From Salinarimonas sp. (GTDB lineage Bacteria > Pseudomonadota > Alphaproteobacteria > Rhizobiales > Beijerinckiaceae), in NCBI RefSeq assembly GCF_040111675.1, contig NZ_CP157794.1, positions 1,509,501 through 1,573,500 of the forward strand: a stretch of DNA of 64,000 nucleotides. Direction: 5' to 3'. Below are positions 26,958 through 38,238 of the stretch, in pieces (position 1 is the stretch's first letter; each line of letters opens with the position of its first letter). The notes under the pieces are model-generated. The model saw only the letters and a program-made list of their open reading frames with translations. It searched no databases and had not been told where the DNA came from. Position numbers and translations under genes: made by a program.

Positions 26958-27953
26958 ATGATTCTCGACTTCCTCGCCACCTTCGTCGCCCAGCTGCAGA
27001 AGCCGACCCTCGCCTTCCTGATCGGCGGCATGGTGCTCGCCGCGCTCGGCAGCCGTTTCGAGATCCCGGACGCCATCTACCGGTTCGTCGTGGCGCTCCT
27101 GCTGCTTCGCATCGGGCTCGGCGCCGGCATCGAGATCCGCGAGGCGGAGATCGCCGCCTTGGTCGTGCCGGCGCTGATCGCGGCCGTGCTCGGCGTCGTC
27201 ATCGTGCTGATCGGGCGGTTCACGCTCGGCCGGATGCGCGGCGTGCGCGTCGAGGACGGGGTGGCCACGGCGGGCCTGTTCGGGGCGGTGTCGGCCTCGA
27301 CGCTCGCCGCCGGCATGGTGCTGCTCGACGGCGAGGGCGTCGCCTTCGAGGGCTGGGTGCCGGCGCTCTACCCGTTTATGGACATTCCCGCGCTCGTCAC
27401 CGCCATCGTGCTCGCGCAGATGCACCGGCGCCGCAAGGAGGGGGACGGCGAGCGGGTCGCGCTCTGGCCGATCGTCGTCGACAGCCTGCGGGGCGCGGCG
27501 CTCTCGGCGCTGCTGCTCGGCCTCGCGCTCGGCCTCCTCGCACGGCCGGAATCGGTCTACGAGAGCTTCTACGACCCGCTCTTCCGCGGGCTCCTGTCGA
27601 TCCTGATGCTGGTGATGGGCATGGAAGCCTACAGCCGTCTCGCCGAATTGCGGCGCGTGGCCCACGTCTACGCGGTCTACGCGGTGGCCGCGCCGCTCCT
27701 GCACGGGCTCCTCGGCTTCGGGCTGGGCGCCGTCGCCCACGTCCTCACCGGCTTCTCGCCGGGCGGCGTCGCGCTGCTCGCGGTGATGGCCGCGTCGAGC
27801 TCGGACATCTCGGGCCCGCCGACCTTGCGCGCGGCGATCCCCACCGCCAACCCCTCCGCCTATGTCGGCTCCTCCACCGGCATCGGCACGCCCGTCGCGC
27901 TCCTCTCCATCCCGCTCTGGCTCGCGCTCGCGCAGACCGTCTTCCCCGCCTGA
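26958..27953 (+). CDS. sbtA: SbtA-type sodium-dependent bicarbonate transporter
   Basis: The 331-residue inner-membrane protein has about ten hydrophobic segments in two five-helix repeats and matches the SbtA/DUF897 family that imports bicarbonate with Na+. Conserved stretches include GIEIREAEI, AGLFGAVSASTLAAG and the C-terminal VMAASSSDISGPPTLRAAIPTANPSAYVGSSTGIGTPVALL. The next gene encodes the PII-like regulator SbtB, confirming the assignment. In a heterotroph it probably feeds anaplerotic carboxylation. Confidence 0.9.
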   Translation: MILDFLATFVAQLQKPTLAFLIGGMVLAALGSRFEIPDAIYRFVVALLLLRIGLGAGIEIREAEIAALVVPALIAAVLGVVIVLIGRFTLGRMRGVRVEDGVATAGLFGAVSASTLAAGMVLLDGEGVAFEGWVPALYPFMDIPALVTAIVLAQMHRRRKEGDGERVALWPIVVDSLRGAALSALLLGLALGLLARPESVYESFYDPLFRGLLSILMLVMGMEAYSRLAELRRVAHVYAVYAVAAPLLHGLLGFGLGAVAHVLTGFSPGGVALLAVMAASSSDISGPPTLRAAIPTANPSAYVGSSTGIGTPVALLSIPLWLALAQTVFPA

Positions 27954-27962
27954 GAGGCTCCC

Positions 27963-28277
27963 ATGACGACACCGGCCACCAAGATCTCCATCGTCGCCGA
28001 GCGCTTCCTGCTGCCGCAGATCGAGCGCATCCTGGAAGCCGAGAAGGTGAGCGGCTACTCGATCTTTCCCGGCGGCGGCAAGGGCTCGCACGGGCTCCAT
28101 CCCGCCGACGGCGCCTCGCTCGTGCGGGAATTCTCCATCGTCAAGCTCGAGGCCGTGATGCTCGACCGCACGGCGGCGGAGCGGATCGCCGAGGCGCTGG
28201 CGCGGGAGAGCTTCCAGCGCCATACGGGCATCGTCTGGCTCGAGAGCGTCGAGGTGGTGCGGGCGGAGAAGTTCTGA
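27963..28277 (+). CDS. sbtB: PII-like regulator of SbtA
   Basis: This 104-residue PII-like ferredoxin-fold protein starts 9 bp after sbtA. The core ISIVAERFLLPQIERILEAEKVSGYSIFPGGGKG and the C-terminal half fit SbtB, a trimer that binds adenyl nucleotides and blocks or modulates SbtA. No C-terminal cysteine hairpin is present, unlike some cyanobacterial SbtB. Confidence 0.87.
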   Translation: MTTPATKISIVAERFLLPQIERILEAEKVSGYSIFPGGGKGSHGLHPADGASLVREFSIVKLEAVMLDRTAAERIAEALARESFQRHTGIVWLESVEVVRAEKF

Positions 28278-28288
28278 GCGCGAACGAC

Positions 28289-28466
28289 GTCGTCCCGGGC
28301 CGCGAAGCGGACCCGGAACCCATCACCGCGACCTCGGCTTCGAGCGCGCATGGCGCGCTCGTCGCGCGACCTCCCTGCGCGTCGATGCAGCGCAACGCAG
28401 CCTGAAGGCTGCGAATCCGGCGTCGGCGCGTATAGGTCCCGGATCGGCTTCGCCGTCCGGGATGAC
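28289..28466. repeat. Palindromic repeat, type 2 (copy 1)
   Basis: About 178 bp, opening GTCGTCCCGGGCCGCGAAGC and closing with the mirror GGATCGGCTTCGCCGTCCGG followed by GATGAC. The interior has TCGAGCGCGCATGGCGCGCTCGT and CAGCCTGAAGGCTGCGA. A second copy lies at 51169-51345. It follows sbtB. Confidence 0.8.
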
Positions 28467-28494
28467 GGAGAAACGCCGACCAGCGGGGCCCCGC

Positions 28495-28620
28495 TCAGAG
28501 CGAGCGCGTCAGACCGCCGTCGAGCCGCAGGTTCTGGCCGGTCATGTAGGCGGCGAGCCGGCGCGAAGCGTCCGCGCCCATGCCGGACCCGCCGGCGGTG
28601 ACGAGGGCGACCTTGTGATC
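28495..28620 (-). pseudogene. SDR oxidoreductase remnant with internal deletion
   Basis: The frame encodes KVALVTAGGSGMGADASRRLAA, the N-terminal Rossmann glycine motif of short-chain dehydrogenases, joined directly to YMTGQNLRLDGGLTRSL, the conserved C-terminus (YITGQ...DGG). The roughly 200 residues normally between them, including the Tyr-x3-Lys active site, are missing. No start codon is evident. It abuts the end of prs. It is a deletion relic and will not be functional. Confidence 0.85.
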
Positions 28621-28649
28621 CGGCAGGTGCCCTCTCCCGCTATCGGCGA

Positions 28650-29582
28650 TCAATCGAACAGGCTCGACACCGAGCTCTCGCTCGCGGTGCGGGCGATGGC
28701 CTCGCCCATCAGGGGGGCGATGGAGACGACGCGGATGTTGCGGGCGACCTTCACGGCCTCGGTGGGCTGGATCGAGTCCGTGATGACGAGCTCCTTGAGC
28801 TTGGAATTGGCGATGCGCGAGACCGCGCCGCCGGAGAGGACGCCGTGGGAGATGTAGGCGGAGACCTCGGTGGCGCCCTCGGCGAGGAGCGCCTCGGCGG
28901 CGTTGCACAGCGTGCCGCCGGAATCGACGATGTCGTCGATGAGGATGCACGAGCGCCCGCGCACCTCGCCGATGATGTTCATCACCTCGGACTCGCCGGG
29001 GCGGTCGCGGCGCTTGTCGACGATGGCGAGCGTGGTCTCGAGGCGCTTCGACAGGGCGCGGGCGCGCACCACGCCGCCGACGTCCGGCGAGACCACCATG
29101 CGCTCGCCCGTCGGCAGGCGCTCCTTGATGTCGCGGGTCATCACCGGGGCGGCGAAGAGGTTGTCGGTGGGAATGTCGAAGAAGCCCTGGATCTGCCCGG
29201 CGTGGAGATCGAGGGTCAGCACGCGGTCGGCGCCGGCCTCGGTGATCAGGTTCGCCACGAGCTTCGCCGAGATCGGCGTGCGGCCGGCCGTGCGGCGGTC
29301 CTGGCGGGCGTAGCCGAAATAGGGGATCACCGCCGTGATGCGCTTGGCCGAGGAGCGCCGGCAGGCGTCGATGAGGATCAGGAGCTCCATCAGGTGGTCG
29401 TTCGCCGGGAACGAGGTCGACTGCACGATGAAGACGTCCTCGCCGCGGACGTTCTCCTGCAGCTCGACGAAAATCTCCATGTCGGCGAAGCGCTTGACGG
29501 TGCAGCGCACCAGCGAGACATCGAGATAGGCGGCGATCGCCTCCGCGAGCGGACGGTTGGAATTGCCGGCGACGAGCTTCAT
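28650..29582 (-). CDS. prs: Ribose-phosphate pyrophosphokinase
   Basis: PRPP synthetase makes the precursor of nucleotides, histidine, tryptophan and NAD. The 310-residue protein has [23 protein letters not shown]-equivalent [10 protein letters not shown], the catalytic flexible loop [39 protein letters not shown] and the PRPP-binding loop [14 protein letters not shown]. Standard length and clear start. Confidence 0.96.
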   Translation of the reverse strand: MKLVAGNSNRPLAEAIAAYLDVSLVRCTVKRFADMEIFVELQENVRGEDVFIVQSTSFPANDHLMELLILIDACRRSSAKRITAVIPYFGYARQDRRTAGRTPISAKLVANLITEAGADRVLTLDLHAGQIQGFFDIPTDNLFAAPVMTRDIKERLPTGERMVVSPDVGGVVRARALSKRLETTLAIVDKRRDRPGESEVMNIIGEVRGRSCILIDDIVDSGGTLCNAAEALLAEGATEVSAYISHGVLSGGAVSRIANSKLKELVITDSIQPTEAVKVARNIRVVSIAPLMGEAIARTASESSVSSLFD

Positions 29583-29743
29583 CGGGAACGGGGCCTCGAG
29601 CTGGATGGCGCGGCGTCGGGCGCCCGCGCGCGGATGTCGCGAGGGGTCTTATCAGGGTAGCCGGCGCATGGGCAAGCGCATGGACGAGGCGCATGGACAG
29701 CCGAATGGGCGCGCGGCGGCGGACCCGTTCCGACGAGGGGGCG

Positions 29744-30091
29744 TCAGAAGCGGGGAGCGCTGGGCTCCTCGTCGTCCGACGTGTCGCCCTCGTGGGCGGG
29801 CCGCGGAATCACCTCGATGTCGAACTCGGCCAGCGCGTCCTCGATACGGTCGCGGCTCGCCGACAGCGGCACCCTCGCGTTCCCTGTCTCAGCCAGAGAT
29901 CCGAGGACCGCGTGAGCCGTCGCCAACGGAGCGCCGAGGTCCCGCAGGCGACGGACGAGATCCACGGGTCTTTCGATGCCGGAAGCCGCCCGCAAATCAA
30001 CGGCGACGCGGGAAGCAGAAGGGCGGCGGGCGCGAGCCGGGCCGTGCACCCGTCGTCCGAACGCCGCCGAAAACGCAGACCTGCTGGACAT
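29744..30091 (-). CDS. Unrecognised protein, partner of the upstream small gene
   Basis: This protein of about 115 residues overlaps the 3' end of the upstream gene by 95 nt. ATG 30091 has TGGAGG six bases upstream. The conserved-looking part (residues about 30-95) contains ERPVDLVRRLRDLGAPLATAHAVLGSL and RIEDALAEFDIEVIPRP, a pattern loosely like an L7/L12-type fold. The tail is acidic. No family could be named. The pairing resembles small toxin-immunity or toxin-antitoxin modules. Confidence 0.5.
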   Translation of the reverse strand: MSSRSAFSAAFGRRVHGPARARRPSASRVAVDLRAASGIERPVDLVRRLRDLGAPLATAHAVLGSLAETGNARVPLSASRDRIEDALAEFDIEVIPRPAHEGDTSDDEEPSAPRF

Positions 30092-30311
30092 TCGTAGCCT
30101 CCAGAACGGCACGACCGATCGCGTTCAGCCCCCTGCGGCCGAGAGCGCCGCGGCCCAGCCCCTGGACGTGCGCGTCTTCCACTCGGAGCGTATCACCGGC
30201 TCTGACGAAGCGCGCGACGACGTGCAACGTTCCAACCGGCGTTCGGACGATCGCGATGGCGACGTTTCCGTCGACATCCTCCAGGTCGATCTGTATGCCC
30301 GGGTCACTCAT
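29997..30311 (-). CDS. Unrecognised small basic protein with RTTGARPG motif
   Basis: This 104-residue protein has a beta-rich N-terminal half and a C-terminal half containing GLNAIGRAVLEATNVQQVCVFGG, then VRTTGARPGSRPPPFCF. The latter motif is familiar from uncharacterised small proteins and the ends of some secreted toxins, but no function is known. It is followed by the overlapping 115-residue gene. Composition is less GC-rich than surrounding core genes. Confidence 0.5.
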   Translation of the reverse strand: MSDPGIQIDLEDVDGNVAIAIVRTPVGTLHVVARFVRAGDTLRVEDAHVQGLGRGALGRRGLNAIGRAVLEATNVQQVCVFGGVRTTGARPGSRPPPFCFPRRR

Positions 30312-30459
30312 AGTTTGCGCGCATCTCGGCCCGTGCGCAAGGCCGCAGAAGCGCTTTGGTCGTCAAGCTCGAAAAAAGCAACCGGCTTTTGGCAGCCGGG
30401 TCCAGGGGCCTCTCTTCATCCAGCGCTGCGCGGGAGACAGCCGACGCACCCCCGGCGCC

Positions 30460-30654
30460 TCATTCCTGGCTCGTCAGCGTCAGGTACATCAGCCCGAGAT
30501 AGACGAGCGGGATCAGTATCAGCACGCCGAGCGCCACCGGCGTGTCGGCGGCGCAGCCGGTGGCGATCATGCGCCATCCGACGAAGACGACCGCCGCGAC
30601 GACGATGGCGACGCCGACGAACCACGGCAGGAGCCTGTTGCGGGACCGGTTCAT
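30460..30654 (-). CDS. Small two-helix membrane protein
   Basis: A 64-residue protein with two hydrophobic segments (about residues 10-28 and 39-58) and a short basic N-terminus. GGAGG lies eight bases upstream of ATG 30654. No family recognised. It is divergent from uvrC, with a gap of about 140 bp. Confidence 0.6.
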   Translation of the reverse strand: MNRSRNRLLPWFVGVAIVVAAVVFVGWRMIATGCAADTPVALGVLILIPLVYLGLMYLTLTSQE

Positions 30655-30795
30655 GCATGAGCCTCCGGAGCCCCCGAAACCCCTTCCCGAGCGCATCCTA
30701 CGGGCCTCGCCACGCGTCCGATTGACGGATCGCAATCCGCCGCGACGGCGCGCGCCCTTCCCCCCCGCCCGCCGGTCGCATACATCTCGCCCACG

Positions 30796-32895
30796 ATGAG
30801 CGACGAGACCGATTCCACGCCCGCGACCGACATCGCCCCGCTTCCGGAGGCCGCCGATTCCGAGGGGACGCGCGCGGCCTTCGACTTCGAGGCGCCGGCG
30901 GAGCTCGCGGCCGGCATGTCGGTGATCCGGCGCTTCTGGGAGACGCTGCCCAACGCGCCCGGCGTCTACCGCATGATCGACGCCTCGGGCGAGGTGCTCT
31001 ACGTCGGCAAGGCCAAGAACCTGAAGTCGCGCGTGGGCTCCTACGCGCGCGGCTACGCGCATTCGAACCGCATCGCCCGCATGATCGTCGACACGGCGGC
31101 GATGGAGTTCGTCACGACGCAGACCGAGACCGAGGCGCTGCTGCTCGAGACGAACCTGATCAAGCAGCTCAAGCCGCGCTACAATGTATTGCTGCGGGAC
31201 GACAAGTCCCTGCCCTACATCCTCCTCACCGAGGACGCCGAGCGCGCGCCGCAGCTCGTGAAGCATCGCGGCGCGAGGAACCGCAAGGGCGCCTATTTCG
31301 GCCCGTTCGCCAGCGTCTGGGCGGTGAACCGCACCATGACGGCGCTCCAGCGCGCCTTCCTGCTGCGCACCTGCACGGACAGCTATTACGACAACCGAAG
31401 CCGACCCTGCCTGCTCCACCAGATCAAGCGCTGCGCGGGCCCCTGCACGGGCGAGATCTCGAAAGAGGACTACGCCGCCCTCGCGGGCGAGGCGAAGGAC
31501 TTCCTCGCCGGGCGCTCCACCGCGGTGAAGGAGCGCCTCGCCGCCGACATGCAGGAGGCGGCGGAGGCGCTCGAGTTCGAGCGCGCCGCACGCTACCGCG
31601 ACCGCATCGCGGCGCTCTCGGCCATCCAGGGATCGCAGGGGATCAACACCCGGTCGGTGGAGGAGGCGGACGTCGTCGCCATCGACGAGCAGGCGGGCGC
31701 CTATTGCGTGGAGGTGTTCTTCTTCCGCAACTGGCAGAACTGGGGCAACCGGGCCTATTTCCCGAAGGCCGAGAAGGGGCTCGCGACGCAGGAGGTGCTC
31801 GCCTCCTTCGTCTCGCTGTTCTACGCCGACAAGCCGCCGCCGCGGCTCGTGCTGCTCTCGCACGACATCGAGGAGCGCGAGCTCGTCCAGAAGGCGCTCA
31901 CCCTCAAGGCCGGGCACAAGGTGGAGGTGCACGCGCCCAAGCGCGGCGAGCGACGCGCCGTGGTCGAGGGGGCGCTGCGCAACGCCAAGGAGGCGCTCGG
32001 CCGGCGCCTCGCCGAGCGCTCCTCGCAGGCGAAGCTGCTCGGCGCGCTGGCCCAGGCCTTCGGCCTGGAGGAGGCGCCGCGGCGGGTGGAGGTCTACGAC
32101 AACTCCCACATCATGGGCACGAACGCGGTGGGCGCCATGATCGTCGCCGGCGTCTCCGGCTTCATGAAGCAGCACTACCGCACCTTCAACATCAAGTCGC
32201 AGGACCTCAGCCCCGGGGACGATTTCGGGATGATGAAGGAGGTGCTCGGCCGCCGCTTCGCGCGCCTCGTCAAGGAGCATCCGGACCGGCTCCTCCGCGC
32301 CCGCGAGGCGGTCGCGGACGAGCCGGAGGAGGCGCGTGAGATCGAGGACGCGCTCGTCGCCGAGGGGCCCGAGCTCGAGAGCGAGGACGAGGCTCTGGAG
32401 GAGGAGCTCGAGGCGGCCGCGTCCGCCGACGAGGAATTCCCCGCCTGGCCGGACCTCGTGCTGATCGACGGCGGCGCTGGGCAGGTCGCGGCGGCGCGCA
32501 AGGCGCTCGCCGAGATCGGCGTGACCGACGTCGCGCTGGTCGGCGTCGCCAAGGGCCGCGACCGCGACGCGGGGCGCGAGACCTTCTTCTGCGCGGGCAA
32601 GAGCCCGTTCAAGCTGCCGCCCCGCGACCCCGCGCTCTATTTCATCCAGCGCCTGCGCGACGAGGCCCACCGCTTCGCCATCGGCACCCACCGCGCCAAG
32701 CGCAAGCGCGCGCTCACCAAGAACCCGCTCGACGAGATCGCCGGCATCGGCCCCGCCCGCAAGCGCGCGCTGCTCCACCATTTCGGGACCGTGAAGGCGA
32801 TCCAGCGCGCCGCGCTGGACGACCTGATGAAGACGCCGGGCGTCAACGCGGCCACCGCGAAGGCGGTGTACGACCACTTCCACGAGGGGGGCTAG
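30796..32895 (+). CDS. uvrC: Excinuclease ABC subunit C
   Basis: UvrC makes the two incisions in nucleotide excision repair. The 699-residue protein has an N-terminal GIY-YIG domain ([25 protein letters not shown]), a UVR coiled-coil motif near 250-285, the RNase H-like C-terminal nuclease ([19 protein letters not shown]... [11 protein letters not shown]) and terminal helix-hairpin-helix repeats ([17 protein letters not shown]). It is longer than typical because of a 40-residue N-terminal tail and an acidic insert at residues about 505-545 within the nuclease domain. Confidence 0.95.
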   Translation: MSDETDSTPATDIAPLPEAADSEGTRAAFDFEAPAELAAGMSVIRRFWETLPNAPGVYRMIDASGEVLYVGKAKNLKSRVGSYARGYAHSNRIARMIVDTAAMEFVTTQTETEALLLETNLIKQLKPRYNVLLRDDKSLPYILLTEDAERAPQLVKHRGARNRKGAYFGPFASVWAVNRTMTALQRAFLLRTCTDSYYDNRSRPCLLHQIKRCAGPCTGEISKEDYAALAGEAKDFLAGRSTAVKERLAADMQEAAEALEFERAARYRDRIAALSAIQGSQGINTRSVEEADVVAIDEQAGAYCVEVFFFRNWQNWGNRAYFPKAEKGLATQEVLASFVSLFYADKPPPRLVLLSHDIEERELVQKALTLKAGHKVEVHAPKRGERRAVVEGALRNAKEALGRRLAERSSQAKLLGALAQAFGLEEAPRRVEVYDNSHIMGTNAVGAMIVAGVSGFMKQHYRTFNIKSQDLSPGDDFGMMKEVLGRRFARLVKEHPDRLLRAREAVADEPEEAREIEDALVAEGPELESEDEALEEELEAAASADEEFPAWPDLVLIDGGAGQVAAARKALAEIGVTDVALVGVAKGRDRDAGRETFFCAGKSPFKLPPRDPALYFIQRLRDEAHRFAIGTHRAKRKRALTKNPLDEIAGIGPARKRALLHHFGTVKAIQRAALDDLMKTPGVNAATAKAVYDHFHEGG

Positions 32896-32905
32896 CCGGG
32901 CCTCC

Positions 32906-33559
32906 TCACCCCACCTTCCCGTATCCCGCGAACTTCTCCCCCACCCGCGCCATCTCGGCGTCGTCGAGCACCACCGGCTCCAGCCCCGCCGCCAGCAGCG
33001 CCAAGTATTGCCCGGCGAGGTTCTCCACCTCCGCGGCGATGGCGTAGGCGCCGTCGAGGGTCGCGCCGAGCGCGATGACGCCGTGGTTGGCGAGCAGCAC
33101 CGCCTTGCGCCCCTCGAGGCCGGCGACGGCGTTCCGCGCGAGATCGTCCGTCCCGAACGTGGCGTAGTCCGCGCAGCGGATGTCCTTGCCGCCGCAATAG
33201 GCCACCATGTAGTGGAAGGCGGGGATGCCGCGGCGCGCGCAGGCCAGCGCCGTCGCCTTGGGCGAATGCGTGTGCACGATCGCCTTCGCGTCCGGGCGCG
33301 CCTCGTAGATCGCGGCGTGGAACGGCCATTCCGAGGAGGGCCGCAGCTTGCCCGCCCGCACCACGCCGTCGAAGCCGATCTCGACGAGGTCGGCCGGCGT
33401 CGTCGCCTTGTAGGGCAGGCCGGACGGCGTGATGATCATGCCCGCGTCCGTCCGCGCCGAGACGTTGCCCGACTTCGACGGGCAGAAGCCCGCCTCGTCC
33501 ATCGCCTGCGCCACCCGCACGATGTGGGCGCGCACGCTCTCCTGGTCCTGCTTCGTCAT
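32906..33559 (-). CDS. Class II aldolase/adducin family protein (fuculose-phosphate aldolase-like)
   Basis: The 217-residue protein has the metal-binding histidines of class II sugar-phosphate aldolases ([11 protein letters not shown] and [11 protein letters not shown]), the [11 protein letters not shown] acidic site and [11 protein letters not shown] at the phosphate pocket. Its start overlaps the mtnA stop (ATGA at 33556-33559). Pairing with mtnA fits the aldolase of the DHAP shunt, which splits 5-methylthioribulose- or 5-deoxyribulose-phosphate into DHAP and an aldehyde. MtnB dehydratase is the alternative. The kinase gene mtnK is not in the window. Confidence 0.85.
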   Translation of the reverse strand: MTKQDQESVRAHIVRVAQAMDEAGFCPSKSGNVSARTDAGMIITPSGLPYKATTPADLVEIGFDGVVRAGKLRPSSEWPFHAAIYEARPDAKAIVHTHSPKATALACARRGIPAFHYMVAYCGGKDIRCADYATFGTDDLARNAVAGLEGRKAVLLANHGVIALGATLDGAYAIAAEVENLAGQYLALLAAGLEPVVLDDAEMARVGEKFAGYGKVG

Positions 33560-34659
33560 TCCGCCGCCGTCTTCGCATAGTCGGGATAGAGCCCGGCCAG
33601 CCCCTCGCGGGAGGCCGCGCAAACGCCGCGCTCGGTGATCAGCCCGGTGACGAGCCGCGCCGGCGTCACGTCGAAGGCCGGGTTCCCCGCCTCGCTCCCG
33701 GGCGCGACCACCCGCACGGTGTGGATCGCGCCCGACTCGTCCTCACCCGTCAGGTGCGTCACCTCGCGGGCCGAGCGCTCCTCGATCGGGATCTCGGCCA
33801 CGCCGTCGCCGAGCGTCCAGTCGATCGTGGTCACCGGCAACGTCACGTAGAAAGGCACGCCGTTGTCCTTGGCGGCGAGCGCCTTGAGATAGGTGCCGAT
33901 CTTGTTGGCGACGTCGCCCGCCGCCGTGGTGCGGTCGGAGCCGACGAAGCAGATGTCCACCCGCCCGTGCTGCATCAGGTGCCCGCCGGCATTGTCGACG
34001 ATCACCGTGTGCGGCACGCCGTGGGCGCCGAGCTCGTAGGCGGTCAGTGCCGCTCCCTGGTTGCGCGGACGGGTCTCGTCCACCCAGACATGGACCGGCA
34101 CGCCGGCATCGTGCGCCTGGTAGATCGGCGCCATGGCCGTGCCCCAGTCCACCGTCGCGAGCCAGCCGGCATTGCAGTGCGTGAGCACGTTCACCGGCTT
34201 CTTCGTGCGCGCGTGGATCTCGGCCAGCAGCCGCGCGCCGTGCGTACCGATGGCGTGGTTCTGCTCCACGTCCTCGTCGCAGATCGCCTCCGCTTCGGTC
34301 CAGGCGGCCCGGATGCGCTGGTTGGGCGCGAGCGCGGCGAGCCGCCGCTCCACCCGCGCCAGCGCCCAGTGCAGGTTCACCGCCGTCGGGCGCGTCGCGC
34401 CGAGAACGCGCACGGCTTCCGCGAGCGCCGCGTCGGAGGCGTCGCGCATCATCGCCAGCGCCACGCCGTAGGCCGCCGTGGCCCCGATCAGCGGCGCCCC
34501 GCGCACCTTCATGTCGCGGATCGCCACGGCCGCGTCGTCCAGCGTCGCCAGCCGCTCGAGCGCGAAGTCGAAGGGCAGCTTCGTCTGGTCGATGATCGAG
34601 ACGCCCTCGCCGTCCTCGGCGGGGAAGATGGTGCGGTAGTGCCGTCCGTGAATCTTCAT
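33556..34659 (-). CDS. mtnA: S-methyl-5-thioribose-1-phosphate isomerase
   Basis: MtnA isomerises methylthioribose-1-phosphate (and 5-deoxyribose-1-phosphate) to the ribulose form in S-adenosylmethionine by-product salvage. The 367-residue protein shows [14 protein letters not shown], the catalytic cysteine in [30 protein letters not shown] and [18 protein letters not shown] with the catalytic aspartate. The ATG at 34659 gives the usual N-terminus. Coupled to the downstream class II aldolase gene. Confidence 0.94.
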   Translation of the reverse strand: MKIHGRHYRTIFPAEDGEGVSIIDQTKLPFDFALERLATLDDAAVAIRDMKVRGAPLIGATAAYGVALAMMRDASDAALAEAVRVLGATRPTAVNLHWALARVERRLAALAPNQRIRAAWTEAEAICDEDVEQNHAIGTHGARLLAEIHARTKKPVNVLTHCNAGWLATVDWGTAMAPIYQAHDAGVPVHVWVDETRPRNQGAALTAYELGAHGVPHTVIVDNAGGHLMQHGRVDICFVGSDRTTAAGDVANKIGTYLKALAAKDNGVPFYVTLPVTTIDWTLGDGVAEIPIEERSAREVTHLTGEDESGAIHTVRVVAPGSEAGNPAFDVTPARLVTGLITERGVCAASREGLAGLYPDYAKTAAE

Positions 34660-34803
34660 GCTGCGCCTCCGCCGGCTCGCGCACGGCTTACGATCGCCGC
34701 CGGGCAATCGCCGCCTGTATCCGTCCGTGCATTGGGGCGGAGCGGGGCCGGCGCGTCAAGGCGTGCGTTCGATCGGAACGCCCGGCATACCAAGTCCTCC
34801 GTG

Positions 34804-34845
34804 TTGACGTCGGAGAAATCGTTACGCATGCTGTGTCAACTTGAC
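34804..34845. promoter_or_regulatory. Candidate operator of the TacAT-type operon
   Basis: GTCAACTTGAC (34835-34845) is a perfect odd palindrome, and a matching half-site TTGAC occurs at 34804-34808. They lie 43-84 bp upstream of the antitoxin ATG, where ribbon-helix-helix antitoxins bind their own promoters. Confidence 0.55.
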
Positions 34846-34887
34846 GCGACAGCTGCGAGCCGGAGTCTCGCGCAGGAGGATGCGCCG

Positions 34888-35190
34888 ATGGAACGGGGCA
34901 AGCGCACGGCCCGAGCGGACAGCGTCCGGCGCGAGACGACGATCCACGTGCGGGCGCCGGCGCGCACCCGCGACCTGATCGACAAGGCCGCGAGCGCGCT
35001 CGGCAAGACGCGCTCGGAATTCATCCTGGAGAGCGCGCGCTCGCGCGCCGTCGACGTGCTGCTCGACGAGCGGCTGTTCGCGCTCGACGAGACGCGGCAT
35101 GCCGCCTTCCTCGAGGCGCTCGATTCGCCGCCGTCCGCGAGCGCGCGGCTCAAGGCGCTGATGGGCCGGCGTCCGGCCTGGGAGAGCTGA
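34888..35190 (+). CDS. DUF1778 antitoxin (TacA-like)
   Basis: The 100-residue protein has the TacA/DUF1778 ribbon-helix-helix: RRETTIHVRAPARTRDLIDKAASALGKTRSEFILESARSRA. This is followed by LLDERLFALDETRHAAFLEALD, the usual toxin-neutralising tail. AGGAGG lies eight bases before ATG 34888. It should bind the GNAT toxin encoded one base downstream and autoregulate through the palindrome upstream. Confidence 0.9.
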   Translation: MERGKRTARADSVRRETTIHVRAPARTRDLIDKAASALGKTRSEFILESARSRAVDVLLDERLFALDETRHAAFLEALDSPPSASARLKALMGRRPAWES

Positions 35191-35191
35191 G

Positions 35192-35734
35192 GTGCACCGC
35201 TCCGTCACCGTGGCCGGCGCGACGACCGGCCTCTCGCGACCCGGCCGGCTCACCCATGAATGCGACGCCTCCGCCTTCGCCTGCGGCGACGCCGTGATCG
35301 ACGCCTGGATCCGCCGCCGTGCCCTGCGGCGCGACGCGCGCGGGGCGCGCACGTTCGCCGTCTGCGAGGACGGTCGGATCGCCGGCTTCTTCTGCCTCGC
35401 CGCCGGCTTGGTCGCGGCGCCGGAGGAGCCGCCGCGCCCGCGGCTGCCCTACGCCACGCCCGCCCGCGACCCGATTCCCGTCGCGATCCTGCGCCGGCTC
35501 GCCGTCGACGCGCCCTGGCAGGGCAGGGGGCTCGGCGCCGACCTGCTGATGGACGCCCTCCAGCGCATCGTCGCCACCGGCGCCGAGCTCGGCGTCCGCG
35601 CCGTCCTCGCCCGCGCCGTGGAGGACCGCGCCCGCGCCTTCTACGCCGCCTTCGGCTTCGCCGCCTTCTCCGACGACGCCGAGACCATGCTGCTCCCGGT
35701 GGAGACGGCGGAGGGCGCGCTCAGGGCAGGGTAG
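35192..35734 (+). CDS. GNAT-domain acetyltransferase toxin (TacT-like)
   Basis: TacT-type toxins acetylate aminoacyl-tRNA and stop translation. The 180-residue protein shows the typical opening LTHECDASAFACGDAVIDAWIRRRAL, the acetyl-CoA loop VDAPWQGRGLGADLL and the FYAAFGFAAF motif, and ends near a proline/leucine strand. The start is GTG at 35192, with the antitoxin stop just upstream serving as coupling. Confidence 0.9.
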   Translation: MHRSVTVAGATTGLSRPGRLTHECDASAFACGDAVIDAWIRRRALRRDARGARTFAVCEDGRIAGFFCLAAGLVAAPEEPPRPRLPYATPARDPIPVAILRRLAVDAPWQGRGLGADLLMDALQRIVATGAELGVRAVLARAVEDRARAFYAAFGFAAFSDDAETMLLPVETAEGALRAG

Positions 35735-35844
35735 GGCGGGGCGCCCTCCCCGCGGGGGAGAAAGTCGGACGAAGGCCGGCGGGTGGAGAGGGCGCGGTCC
35801 TGCGCACCGCCGCCCCCCCTTCCGTTCGCGACCGCGCGCGCTAA

Positions 35845-38022
<2,178 letters not shown>

Positions 38023-38034
38023 AGCGCTCCTCGT

Positions 38035-38219
38035 GTCATCCCCGGCCGGAGCGCGCTTGCGCGCGGAGGGGAAGGGGACCCAGCAGATCTGTCGCGCCGC
38101 AGGCGCTCCTTCCGGCGGCGACCAGCCGCCTGGTCGGCGGCAATAGAGCGCCTTCGGCGCGCTTTTCGCGCTCACGTCCCCTTCCCCTGCGCGCCTGCGG
38201 CGCTCCGGCCGGGGACGAC
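38035..38219. repeat. Palindromic repeat, type 3
   Basis: It opens GTCATCCCCGGCCGGAGCGC and closes with the mirror GCGCTCCGGCCGGGGACGAC. Internal parts pair as AGGGGAAGGGGAC with GTCCCCTTCCCCT. One copy only was found in the window. It fills the gap between ligA and the CitE-like gene. Confidence 0.65.
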
Positions 38220-38238
38220 GACCACACCCCCCAATCAC

